Assembly (NCBI GenBank): GCA_021234155.1
Contig: JAJEKV010000021.1
Location: 19,724,885-19,788,884, forward strand
Length of the DNA stretch: 64,000 nucleotides
Direction of reading: 5' to 3'
Source: Isoetes taiwanensis
Lineage: Eukaryota > Streptophyta > Lycopodiopsida > Isoetales > Isoetaceae
The position numbers were made by a program, and so were the translations under genes. The notes below the pieces were generated by a model that saw only the letters and a list, made by a program, of their open reading frames with translations, was not told the DNA's origin and searched no databases. Below are positions 47,461 to 58,875 of the stretch, one piece after another (within the stretch, counting starts at the first letter, position 1; each line of letters starts with the position of its first letter).

Positions 47461-48375
47461 TTGCCAATCCACATCTGCAAACGGGTCCTGAGCATGGGTG
47501 AAAAAGAGACTCTGACCTTTTGATGCTTTAAGAAATGCAATCAATGGATGAATTTCCAAAAGGCTTGAAAGGAACTCCGTTGTAGCTGTAGCTTTTAAAA
47601 TCTGCCAAACAAAGTGTAGGATACATCCTTTAGATCCCTAAGATAAAATGGAATGTCTCATGTTGGTAACTGGTCCAATGCTTGGAGGATATAATAGTGA
47701 TTCACGGCAGGCAGAAGTTCATATAGATGCAACCCTTTTCAAGATGAATATCGTAATGAGTCATGAAATGGATTTGTAGTCTAATGGTGAGTCATGAAAT
47801 GGATTTGTAGTCTAATGGTGGCTATGGATCACGACCGGGTAGTGTTTAAGGTAGTTTAAACTGGCACATGGTTTACAGATTCGACTGGAAAAGGGATTGA
47901 CAATAAAAACACATAGCGCTTCAAGCTTCAAGCAAATGGAAAGAGAAAAAGAACATAATACAGAGTATGCGTACGAAATGGCCAAATCTCCACTACATTT
48001 AAAAGACTGAACAAACTTAAGATATCAGATAAGCCTGCAAATTAGTGAAGAAACTTACACAGAAAATGACGATTTAGATAGCTTGTTAGGCGCAGATCCA
48101 CCTTCTCTATGTCAGACAATTATTAGAATGCCATTCTTTTGTTCTCACTGCCTCTACAAAAACACGAAATGATGCTATAATACTTGCAGCAAGCTTCCTT
48201 TGAACGTTGAAGCATTAAAAGTTTCCCTGCAGAGCTTACCTCAACCTTGGACTGTATACAGTTCTCCTGCATCAACAAACCGTAGTACGTGCTGCCTATC
48301 ACAAATTTGCAAGACTGCGCAAAAACGTCCTTCTGCAGCAAGGGAATGTTGATCATGACATATTGCAAGGGCTAA
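47461..48375 (-). other. Possible exons of an unrecognised host gene
   Basis: Two minus-strand segments have exon character. About 47590-47461 lies between a TGTTTGGCAG tract and AG/GTGTGT, and encodes TEFLSSLLEIHPLIAFLKAS and QDPFADVDWQS. About 48374-48240 lies between CTGAATTAG and GAG/GTAAGC, and encodes LQYVMINIPLLQKDVFAQSC; a second frame is also open there, so the frame is uncertain. The helical, leucine-rich character suggests a repeat-scaffold protein, but no family is recognised. It may be a real gene fragment or an old relic. Confidence 0.3.
47757..47818 (+). repeat. 31-bp perfect tandem duplication
   Basis: TGAGTCATGAAATGGATTTG plus 11 bases occurs twice (47757-47787 and 47788-47818). 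It lies in the spacer between the two possible exon segments. Confidence 0.9.
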
Positions 48376-49459
48376 TTCAGAATAGCAGAAACAAAAATGA
48401 AAAGACATGCTAGAAAAATGCCACCAACGTCAACACACATGCCGGATGAATATGGTGTTGCGTGAGGATTCCGGATTATATTTGCTCCAGCTATTGTCAA
48501 GCTCTAAAATAACCATGGAAAGCTTTATGTATTATCAATATTCATAGATTTCAATAAAGACGAAAAATTGGGAAAACAGATCCAAAACTTATGTTCAAAA
48601 TGTTACACTTATAAGTAGTTAAGTACATCAACAAAAAATAGGTACAGAAATGCAGAACACAAATTTTTGTCTTGGTTCATTGGCTACCTTAGTTCATGAT
48701 AAAAATCTAAATATGCATCTCCACATGGCGCACATCACCAAGAGCCTAATGTTGGTACTTTGTTAGATGCTCTTGTGATATCCATATCCTCACTTTTTCG
48801 ACAAATAACATCTTAGCCCGGATAAAAGTGAATGCAAGGGCAAGTCATTGATATGAACTGTCCACGATGTCTCACGACTATCAAGCACGTGAGACAACTC
48901 ATCCCGAAGGTAGGCTCGTATTATAATGGAATCAGATACTGCCTCACGACAAAATGATTTATAGACCCTAAAATGTGTTCAAAGGCAGTGCTTTGGATAA
49001 GCGAACTTCTTTTATTGATTGGCTTATGATGGTCAAAGTTCCCAATTGAAGACTTGAACTTTTGTTCGTATGTCCTCATTTTGTTTCTTTAGTACAGTGT
49101 CAAGCAATCCAGGGCTATATGTGTTGTGATAATGTAGAGGTTTGTCAATGGACTCTGACGTTATAAATTTTGCAGACGTGTGCCAAACGTCATTACACTT
49201 GATTTAGAGCTGCTTGATTTAGAACCCCATTTTATAGTACCCCATTGATTCATGTTGTTTGTTTAGTTGTGACCATTGCATTACTTCTAGTTCAGAAACA
49301 TTTGGATGGCAACCTATTCAATCAGATCATGTGCTTATGTGCTAGAATGAAGAAAATAACTAAATCTCATTGGCCTCATGTACAACCCACAATGCTTGTT
49401 TTATTGATTTTCTATGCTTATAAATGTAGGATAGAAGAAGTTGTCAAACCATAATTTAT
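48376..49459. other. No gene recognised
   Basis: AT-rich, with short frames only. Confidence 0.4.
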
Positions 49460-49508
49460 GTAGTATCACCTCAATTTGATTATTTTTGTTGTTGTTGTTG
49501 TTGTTGTT

Positions 49509-49541
<33 letters not shown>

Positions 49542-49586
49542 AAAATCAAAGTTTTGATACACTGTAGTATCACTTCAATTTGATTT

Positions 49587-49640
<54 letters not shown>

Positions 49641-49665
49641 GAAAATCAAAGTTTTGATACACGTG
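49460..49665 (+). repeat. Two ~100-bp tandem units with (TTG)n and poly(T)
   Basis: Each unit reads TAGTATCAC-TCAATTTGATT, then (TTG)n, then GAAAATCAAAGTTTTGATAC. The first also holds a long T-run after its (TTG)n. A third related unit lies on the far side of the LINE near 62560-62625. Confidence 0.8.
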
Positions 49666-49888
49666 AAGTTGACATAATAAAAAATTAGGGCTCATGGATA
49701 CGAAAAATGGAAGAAAGACAATAGCAATTTTGTATTTGATTTCCATTGGTTACATCACACACAACATTTGCAGAATAAATTTCTACATCCATAAGGATAG
49801 CAAAAACTTGTGTTCCAGCTTCATTTTTCTTCGGTTTTATCATCAACAACACAAAATCTTGTGTTCCAGCTTCAGACTTCTCTAGTTT

Positions 49889-49972
49889 TACCATCTCTCC
49901 TCTCCTCTCCCTCTCCCTCTCCCTCCCCCTCTCCTCCCTCCCTCCCTCCCTCCCTCCCTCCCTCCCTCTCTC
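49889..49972 (+). repeat. CT-rich simple repeat (CTCC/CCCT)n
   Basis: A pyrimidine tract just upstream of the LINE ORF1 start, probably in the LINE 5' UTR. Confidence 0.9.
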
Positions 49973-50014
49973 GTTTGGACGCACATTTGGCGCCCCTGTT
50001 TTCGTATCTTTGCA

Positions 50015-50778
50015 ATGGCCAAAGCACCAAAGCCACAGAAGAAAGCTCAGAAGAACATAGAATCTGATTCGGATGGGGACTCGTCAGAGCCACAGCCGGA
50101 AGAGATCTCGCTGGCAACCATATGGAAAGAGCTTACAACGTTCCATCAAGAGTCGGCAAAGGAACTTACAGCTTTTCGTCAGGAATCGGCGAGGCGGGAA
50201 GACAAACTAATGCTAGAAATCGAAGTCTCAAATCTGAGAATGAAGTGTTAAGGACAAATCTTCAGAACATGCAAGGGATGGAGATAGTTAAGACAAACAT
50301 TTCTGATTTACAGGCAGCACATGTGGAGGATGGAGATTGTGATCAAGGGGCAGAGGAAGCTATCTCAGAATTGAAGCATGCATTTGAGGATTACGTGGAG
50401 ACTCAGGAAAGAAAGCAAAGAGCCTTGAATTTAAGGATCGTGGGGCTGCCAGAGAAGGATAAGGAAGAGACAAAAGAGGTTGTTACTAAATTTTTCACAG
50501 ATGAAATGCAAGTGAATGGGGTGCAGATAGCAGATGCCTTTCGGATTGGAAAAAGAGACCATGGAACTCGGCACATACTGGTAAAATTTTCAAACAGGGA
50601 GGAACGGTTTCAAGTGCTTAAACAGAGACATATGCTCAAAGGAAAAATCGTTTGGGTAAATGATGATTTAACTAGGGAACAGTTGCAGGAGAAAAAACAA
50701 AAATTGACAAAATTTAAAGAGGCAAAAATGAATAACCAGAAGGTGAAGTGGCTCAAGGGTAAGGCTGTCATTGAATAG
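50015..50778 (+). pseudogene. LINE ORF1 protein (coiled coil + L1-type RRM), frameshifted
   Basis: The ATG at 50015 starts MAKAPKPQKKAQKNIESDSD, a basic/acidic head, then a heptad-like coiled coil. The frame stops at 50251 and continues in the neighbouring frame (entered near 50235) to 50778. The second part has RALNLRIVGLPEKD and RHILVKFSNREERF, matching the RNP2-like and RNP1-like strands of an L1 ORF1p RRM. The C-terminal helix is basic. The intact protein would be about 254 residues, and a single-base shift disables it. Known ORF1p of this kind forms trimers, binds the LINE RNA and acts as a chaperone. Confidence 0.75.
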
Positions 50779-51462
50779 GTAGGCGAGGGGGGGTCTCAGG
50801 ATAGCAGTCTGGAACATAAATCGACTGACTATCGATAAGATTATAAGTATGCAGGAGATCTTAGATAACATTGATGTCATTTGTTTTATAGAGACTACGG
50901 AACATGACTTGTATGCTATGCCAGATATTGAAGGCTTTGAAATGATATATTCAGTTTGTAATAAAAGATTCCGAGATAAGGATATGGGAAATGGGGGAGT
51001 TGCTTGTTTTGTCAGGCAAAAATACAGAGACTTAATTCATGGCATAAGAAGGGATGTGAATGGTCAATTCATATGGCTGGAAATAAAAGGAGACCAAACT
51101 GTATATTATATGGCTGCTTGGGTGAAAGTATGCTGGTGGGTAGCAAAAAACGCTAACCAAAGACCAAAGACCAAAGACACCAAAATACATTTTTCCCACC
51201 GGTCATACATTTTTTCCCACCCTTCACCTATATAGTACCACCTATATTCTGCCCGCCTGCCTATTCGTCTAGCCGGTGCCGTTTATACAATCATTACCGT
51301 TTGCGCCCCCAAGAATGAAAGCGACCCTAACTGGAACCACTAGACAAACGAATCTAACTTTCGAATTTGTGTTTTTCCAAATCTCTTCCCCAACTTTTCT
51401 ACTCGCCAAGCAACCCGCGAATTTGCGCTTTCGGATTTCCACTTTATACAAACAGATCAACC

Positions 51463-53420
51463 ATGGTAAAGAAGGTGATTGATCCGCCCGCTCAAGCAGT
51501 AATTCCAACGGAACCCATTATCCGGGTAAGCAAAAAGCAACAAAACAAAATTTCAATGGGTTTAGGGTTCAACCCCGTTAATTCGATTTTTTTGCATTCT
51601 TCCGTGCCGTAAGAAACGTTCCCTTAAGACCGGACCTAGCTGATTGCCAACCAAGAAGACTTCCATGCGATGCGGTCCGCCAAACGAGGGCGTTCATCCT
51701 CTCAATTTCTAAACAGACCTCATTTTCGCAAGAAAGTACAATGAAGTTTGGGATACCAACGGGTCATTCCCCGCAAAACTTCCATTGACAAGGTGAGGCC
51801 AGAGCACGAAGAAGCTCTAATAGAGCTTCTGAGCAAAATATACCCGGACGGGTTGAAGAACAGAGAAGTTAGAAAGACAGTATCATACCTATTTGCATTC
51901 AATAACCGCGTGTGAGCAAAGCAGATCCACGTAAGTTCAAGGTTAATTGGGCAGCAGCTTGAAAAGAAAGAGTAGAGCCTACAAAGAAGAAGGTTAAAAG
52001 TGAACCGCAAGCAAGTTGCTCCAAAGAAGCGTAAGGCGAGGCCGCAAATCTCAAAGAAACCACAAAGACGAAAAGCATAGCGTAAAGGCCGGGCCAGGAG
52101 GCACCGGTATTAAATTAGAAGGGAGGTCATCCATTAGGAGCTTTTGTGATCGCGGCCCAACAAATTTTACACAAATTTTATGGGGAGAACATATCACGCC
52201 TGAAGTCCTATGCAAAGATTTGCAGAAACCCTAGACACGCAAAGAAGTTGATTTAGTCTCCAAGAAGGAGCTAGTTGTCCAAGCCCCGTGCTAAGGGAGC
52301 TTTCTTCTTGGCTTCGTAAGAGAAATTGCGTAAAATTAAAGACAACATCTCACGCCTTCAAGCAAGTCATGTGTCCCCGATGTCGGTGCCTCCGCCGAGC
52401 TACGAGCTTGGAGAGAGAGAAAGACATGGCAGAGTACATGCTCAAAGCCCTTGTTGAAATGGGGTGGCCCAATAGATGAGGGGATAGTTCAACAGTGGCC
52501 ACTATAGTCAGCCGAGGTTGCAAACACCGGCGCAACTTGCAAAAGCCAAGCAAAGATTTACGTAATCTCAACAAAGCTTAGGGAACTTACAAGGAGAGCT
52601 GGGCCACTTTGTGAGCATCTATCCCGGTGGACATTCAAAGTTGCCAATTGAGATGAGGAGCGATGCTCCACATGCGGGTCGGCATTCCGTGATGATTACA
52701 CCCTAAGTCCGGTTGAAATGTGGCCACTGATATCATGTCACCGCCCGAAGTTTGCTTATGGAGAAGACACATCGCCCGAATGCTCGTAAACGGGGCCCAA
52801 AGCAGGCTTAGTGGAGGAATTGGGGAAGACAACCAAGCAGAACCCTTACATGTGGGGCAAAGCACACAAACAAATAGTTGAGACAATTGACCTAGATGAG
52901 GTGGTAGCTACAACCCGTGATAGCAACAGAAAAGGAAGCATGTCAAAACACCTCTTAGTAAAGGACCCCTGGACACAAGTCTACAAGGACTCGAACTCCA
53001 CAAGCAAGAACAGCCAAAAAGGTACACGCTTGTTTCCCCGGCGGGTACATTAGAAAGCCAGAGACAAAGTGAACAAAGACGAGGCAAGCCAAGAAGAAGA
53101 CATTGCAAAGACCTGAAAGCACCGCGGTAAAGACACCAACACGGGTCCAAAGCGTATTCCAAAGAAGTTCCGACGATGCCGAGAAATACAATATAGTTCC
53201 AAATTCTGCAAAGAACCTCTACAAAGGCCTCTAACACCGCTGATGCAGGGGCGCATAAGGATGTTGAAGACCAATATAGTGGATAAGCAGTGAACAAGGT
53301 TGTGAGCCGAATCACAGGTTTCACAAGGTCCGTGACCAAAAGGTCCCGGAGCCCGAGAGTGAGGGTGAGTCGATGATTCGGTTGATGAGGATGTGCCTAT
53401 AGACGTGGCACTAGGAAAAA
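51463..53420 (+). pseudogene. Unrecognised plus-strand coding relics in the transposon's left half
   Basis: An ATG at 51463 gives MVKKVIDPPAQAVIPTEPII, ending at a good donor (CCGG/GTAAGC). Later segments read as protein: VRPEHEEALIELLSKIYPDG near 51800, EKDMAEYMLKALVEMGWPNR near 52420 and NPYMWGKAHKQIVETIDLDE near 52840. Donor-like GTAAGT sites fall between some of them. No family is recognised. They may be upstream exons of the same gene as the phosphatase domain at 54.1-54.7 kb, or a separate element protein. Confidence 0.4.
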
Positions 53421-54114
53421 AAAAACAAATTGCCTAATGTAATTTATATGTACTGCTTTTGTGGCCAATTTTGTTTGCACAAGACTTGGCAAAACGATCA
53501 GTTAAAAGGTTTTTGTGTAATACCATAATATATGTTTTTTCCCCATTGTGTCCTTTTTAAAATTTGTTTCGAAGTTTCAACCTAGGGGATCAATATGCAT
53601 TTGCATGCGTAAGGAGAAGGCAGCCACAAGTGGTGCTTATCAACTGAGGTCAAGATAGTGAGAGAACCCGCATGATAATGAAGAAACCAAAGTGCAAAAC
53701 AAACTCTTACATATAAAAGGTGCAATCCAATATTTAAGTTCAAGCAGCTTATTTTACTTGTCTTATTTCACTTGGCATAATGTCCCGCCAGCCAGCTTGG
53801 TAATTGTAGCACCACTTTTGATTTTGCAGAGACCAAGGACCCTAAGCCACCACTTGGTACGGGTTACCGATAGCCGTGAAACACCCATACATTGGGGACA
53901 GGGAGATACTAGTAAGGATGTATCTAGCTATGGCTATCAGCAGACTTCCATCACCCGGTAGCAAAGATAAACCGTGAGTCCAAAGAGGTCGCAAAGAACT
54001 TCCAAAGACGCCCGTGATAGCACTTCCCAAAGACAAATTCAAAGACGCATAAGCACGATGCAAAGAAGCCCATCGAAAGGGTTGCAAACGCCGAGGGATG
54101 GACACCGTGCACGG

Positions 54115-54665
54115 AAGTGCATGGTGCTTGACATAAATGGTGTAATCGGCACGCATTAACAACAGAGGAGAATGAATCAAAAATCTTGCATCCACCACAA
54201 ACCAACCATGTTGTAAAAGAAACCGCAAGTAAGTACCTCATTTGCGCACTGTGGTATCATGAGTTTGTGGAGTGGGCACCGCAGAGGTTTGATGTTGTGA
54301 TTTGGAGTGCTTCTCTACTCGAATACAAGGGATATGGTGGATGCATTGTTCCCCGATCCGCACAGCATTCTTGAAGATATATGGTCAAGAGCATTGCTAT
54401 GCATGCGCAGCATCCAACCAAAGACGTAAAAGCAACTATTTTTCAAGGAGTTGAAGGTTGTTCTTGAGGATTTTCCTCAATATCATGGTATGATTTTCTT
54501 TGGTTGATGACAAACCGCGACAAAGGGGTTTCTAAACCCCGCGCACACAACCGCTCCTCGCTATGCCTTTCAAGGGCAAGAAGAGGACAATTTTTGCGAA
54601 GTTTGTGTGTCCGCTTTGGAATACTTGGCCTCTCATACAAGATGTGAAACGATCTCACAAATTGA
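54115..54665 (+). pseudogene. FCP1/SCP-like HAD phosphatase domain relic
   Basis: In order along the plus strand: CMVLDINGVIG (HAD motif I, D at about 54130); HEFVEWAPQRFDVVIWSAS (motif II with its Ser/Thr position near 54306); then, in another frame, RDMVDALFPDPHSILEDIWS; then LVDDKP-KGFLNPAHT (motif IV, aspartates at 54506-54511); then a C-terminal helix. This order and spacing is that of the FCP1/NLI-interacting-factor domain, known as a Mg-dependent Ser/Thr phosphatase acting for example on RNA polymerase II tails. The second Asp of motif I is Asn, as in several plant relatives. At least two frameshifts and a stop make it non-functional. It lies fully inside the DNA transposon. Confidence 0.7.
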
Positions 54666-54679
54666 TTTCACCGATGCAT

Positions 54680-55318
54680 GGTTGGGCCCCGAGACAGCTT
54701 GGTAAAGGTCGGATTACCGCCTCAACAACTACCTTGTCTCAAATTTTACTATATCCCTCAATGCTCCTATTGAAGTACAAAGGCAAGCTGCCGGGCACCC
54801 TTCCCCGGCGACGAGCATAGATTTGAGGACTTGGATGACTTATGAAGTAACCATTGTACACTACTTTTTGTAATATATGCAGATTACTTTGTGTTATATC
54901 TTGAGTATTGAGTGATCTTGTAAGATGTCTCAAATGTTGAGTGTACAATTTTCTCAGAATATATATCAAGCTTACTCGCAATACTACAAGCATTGTTTCC
55001 AGCACTAAAATACTCCAATACAAAGACTACTACAAGCATTGTTTCCAATACTAAAAGACCTAATATTTTCACAAGCATTGTCTCCAATATAATGATCAAA
55101 ATTTGAGACAAGTACACAAGTAACTACAGCACTGTTAAAATGATAAAACAACTAGGTCAAAGCATATTCAACCTTCATATGGCGATCGCCAAGGATCATC
55201 CGGGTGAGTAGCCCGATCAAGGGAAAACTGTTAGTGCCGTGAATCTGATTCATCTCAAACTTGATGGCTGATACGTGATGATCGCATCGGAAGGTCGACC
55301 TTTGTCTTCAAGTAGTCC
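54680..55318. other. Intergenic zone between convergent genes of the transposon
   Basis: AT-rich. It contains three short repeats of ACAAGCATTGT-TCCA (54985-55095). It presumably holds the 3' ends of the plus-strand and minus-strand genes. Confidence 0.5.
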
Positions 55319-58300
55319 CTAAGTACCATCGGGCCGACAAAGATAGTACAAACCAGCCAACACATGTTCATCGACATTGAAGGTTCGATTCCTCAGCCTA
55401 TCCTTGACAATTCTCACAAGGATATGCCTTTGGCTTAACACATTTGACCACATAGAAATCTGCATTCTCCGATTTCCCTCCTCGGCTACAACAAAGAAAG
55501 TTATCACCTTCCTCTATGTTTCCACTAAGCCATTCTCCATCACCTTCAAAAAATGCCTCATCGATTTCGCCTTCAAGCATCTTCACCAAGTAGACTTTTC
55601 TCGGGCTTTAGAGTAACATATTTCCAATTCTTTAACCCTCGCTTGTTCACACAAGATGACCAGTTTCCTTTCAAACAGCTTACCACGTAAACAACTTAAA
55701 CCTCTATGAGCCACCCTTTGTGCTTGATTTGGCCAAGTATGTCCCCGATGTCGTATTTCCTTCGCCCCTTCTACTCCCGGCAAACCCCAGCCGGTCTGTC
55801 CTATCAACATCATCCTTTCCAATGAACCAAAAGTGCCCGCAAAAAGCCAAAGAACAACTATTGTAGCTCACATACAAGACAGAGGCACATTACAAAGATA
55901 CACACAGATAAAAAGATAAAAGCACTTTGTGAAGAAGATGATGAAAGCACGTTAAAAGCGATGAATGCAGATGAAAGCATATTACCTCTTGATGTCCCCG
56001 TTGTCGGGCACCTTCATTCCAACTCATAGCTAATTCACTGTGCATCGCCAGAAGACCCTAAATCTCACTCCATCATACTTGAGTCGCTCTCTAGTGAATG
56101 CCCCTTTGAGGACTGCGCCTTGCCCATCGTGGTTCTCCCTTACCATGGGCTGTCCCAAAGAAATTCCATATTATTTCCTTCCCTAGCTCGTGGTGATATC
56201 TTGGTAGGAAATAGAATGGTCGGGCAGATTTGAATTGGCTAGAACAACCATCCGACCAAACTATATGCCCGGAGAATTCTACACCATTTGATACTAGCCA
56301 TGAATTGTGCTTTCTAAGACAAAGTTGTTGCACAAAAAGAGTGTCATGAATCTTGTCATCACTCAAGTAAAATGGGTTTCCTTCAATAGCTTTCTCGATC
56401 CCGAGTCGCTGTCCATCCTATAATACGGATGTGGACGAGAATTGTTATTTGGTCATTGTGCCAATGCCGGCTTTGAACCTCCCTTTGTATTTTGATGTCA
56501 GTAATTTTCAAAGAAAATCAATTACGTAAACAATGGTGCCATCTTGGATATTGTCCAAGCAACCTCTTGAATTGCATGGCCCGCCACCTAGCCCTCAGAA
56601 TTGTGTGACACCTAATATCTTCAACGTGGAACACGATATGAAATGAAAGCCTTCACCGCCGCTCTTCTTTGTAAGACAATCTAAGAACCGGCTTTGGTCC
56701 TTTTTTTTTTTTCCCTTGCCATTTGAGGTCTCATCTTGTGCCGGCAGCCTTTCAGTCGGTCCCACCAACTGCCTTTGGATTTCTTTACTTTGTTTCCCTT
56801 CTTCTCAACTTGTGCCGCAGCCTTCAGTCGGTCCTACCAAATGCCTTGGATTTCTTTACTTTTGTTTCCATTCTTCTCGCCTTTGTGCCGCAGCCTTCAG
56901 TGCCGCGGTCCCACCAGCCTACCTTGGACTTCTTACTTTGGTTTCCCTTCTTGGTGGCATTAGATCTTTTTCTTTCTCGCGCCACCGGCACTTCCTTGGT
57001 AACGCAGGCCGCAACTCCATCGCCTTCTTCGCCTCCACCGAATCAGAATAAGGTCCAGAGCATAAAAAAAGAAAAAAAAGAAGATCACCGCAAGTTGAAA
57101 GCACAAAAGCAAAGAGTCACGCGATGACAAAGACATATCAAAGATGCTTCAAAGAAACAATAAAGAGAGTATTACCTTTTCAAACGCCTTCCATTCAAGC
57201 AAGAACTCGCGGATTCTTCTTTCTCTTGGACATATAGGAAGACTTTTCGCGTTACACTTCTCGACATGTCCCAGATCAGCACCATGTTTATACCATTCTT
57301 CACCCTCGCTTCTTGTTGCAAACCACGCCTCCGTGAGCTCGGCCGGGTTGAGTCATAATGATGTTTGGCCGCCGACACTTCTCACCAGTCCATTGCACCT
57401 CGCAGTGCACTTGCACTCTTCACCATGGAATCCGCCACGACCTTAATGCATTTAGTGCTACCCCCGGCATACTCCAACTTCATATGGTATATGCAACAAT
57501 GTGTTTCCCTTTCTCGATACTTTCTTCACATAAATAGGCTTCAACTTGAAAAGCCTTTAAGCAAACAGTGGTGTTCGGGATGTCCCTTTTGTATTGTTGA
57601 TATAGTCATAAAATTTAATGGTGGCCTTTGGTTAGAAATAGCGAAAAAAAAAGTTTGTATGGAAACTTATACCCTGCAGGACCTCCGTAAGGTGCAAGGG
57701 ATAAGAAATTCGGAAGCCCCGACTCTCCAACGTTGTTCACAACATCTTTCTTGCAAGGAGAGACTCACTGCTTTCTTTCCGTAATTCTGTTATGCTTTGC
57801 TTGCAAGCTGGGGTGAGAGAATCGCGACCTCAACCTCTTTTTGGAAAGCGTATCACCGGACCATTTCCAAGGAAGGCTTCCGATTTCCTTAATGCAAGTT
57901 AGCTTGCAATTGTTGACCTCATGCAACCTATCATAAGAAATATTGCACATGTATCAATGAACATATCCCAAAGATCACTCGCCAGATACAAGCACTTGAA
58001 AGCATGAAGAAGCAATGTGCATGAAGACAAGAAATAGATGTACCTAACAGCCCTGCCATAGTGGAATTGCATCTCGAATTTGTGGAAGAAGCCATCACAA
58101 GTGTTGAGGTTCTGGCTCTCCAAATATCATGGTTCCTTAGCCTCTTTGTGGCTGCCATTGTCTGCTTCAAGTTGTTGAGCAGCACTCCGCCTTTGCACTC
58201 CTTTGATTTGGCAAAAGTCCGTGTTCGAGATTTCCATTTCGCGTGGTGATGAACCACCCTCTTCATCACATCAGCCTTGAGTTCTCGTGAATGCTTTTTG

Positions 58301-58588
58301 GTGAGCTTATTGAAGTAATCAACTACTTGCTTGGCTATTTCTTGCTCAAGGCCTCATGCTCGATCCTCCCGCTCAACCGCTGCTCTTTTCATCTTATTCC
58401 TTAATCAGATTCTCTCTTTCTCTCAGATCCAATTTCTTGTAAATTGCAGAGGAAACTGGATCTTCACGTGATATTTCCTGTGTTGGATTGACATCCAACA
58501 AATTTGGAACACTGTATTGGGATTCATCAGGCCGAAAATCCAATGCTAAACGCGTGATTGCCTCCAGGCCGGTATCAGGGAGCGCCAT
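55319..58588 (-). pseudogene. DDE-type transposase gene (SDGxxxQFK...HGKG family), decayed, with introns
   Basis: The minus strand starts at ATG 58588 (MALPDTGLEAITRLALDFRP) and continues, after shifts, with EIAKQVVDYFNKLTKKHSRE. A likely intron is 58043-57928 (AG/GTACAT to GATAG/GTTG). Around 56500-56380 it reads IVYVIDF, then EVQSRHWHNDQITILVH, then a SDDKIHDTLF segment. At 56252 WSDGCSSQFKSARPFYFLPR follows, then IIWNFFGTAHGKGE (H at 56147). This series (D in VIDF, D in SDG, HGKG) is one I recognise from a transposase-like family scattered through plants and animals; I cannot name its superfamily with certainty. The C-terminal end (ENADFYVVKCVKPK to YYLCRPDGT) lies at 55589-55319. Stops and frameshifts are frequent. 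Confidence 0.68.
56725..56965 (-). repeat. Three ~72-bp repeats inside the transposase gene
   Basis: Each unit has CTTGTGCCGCAGCC, CAGTCGGTCC-ACCAA and TTGGATTTCTTTACTTT-GTT. On the minus strand they encode Lys/Arg-rich runs such as KVKKSK. They could be a basic, NLS-like linker expanded as a minisatellite. Confidence 0.7.
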
Positions 58589-58789
58589 GAAATTCCTGAG
58601 AGAGGGAGGATAATTGAATTGGAGGGAGAATTTTCGCGGCCCATGACGAAGTAATCCAATTTGCAACGTACTACCACACCACTCGCGCGAAAAATCCAGC
58701 CAAAAACCCACAATCATTATCCTAACGGTTCATTCGTGAGGTGGACGTGTTAGTACATGAAGGGCGTAAAAAAAATGACGGGCAGTTAC

Positions 58790-58875
58790 GCTTAAAGCAC
58801 CCCAAATTAAGCAAAAGCAGGGGTGCTTTAAGCGGGCTAAAACCCTGCTATAAGCATGCGTCCGGACGCATGCTT
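58790..58875. repeat. Subterminal palindromes of the DNA transposon
   Basis: GCTTAAAGCACCCC (58790-58803) pairs with GGGGTGCTTTAAGC (58820-58833). A perfect 24-bp palindrome centred on GTCCGGAC lies at 58852-58875, 27 bp inside the right terminus. Such structures often bind transposase or mark ends in DNA transposons. They are not present next to the left end. Confidence 0.75.

Noticed and set aside
49488-49640. Poly(T) and (TTG)n as a reverse-oriented retroelement tail
   Set aside because: The runs are inside a tandemly duplicated unit, and no coding remnant lies on the minus strand next to them.
52908-53339. 143-residue minus ORF in the transposon as a gene
   Set aside because: It is opposite better-reading plus-strand segments, lacks motifs and overlaps two other minus frames. 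It is a shadow.
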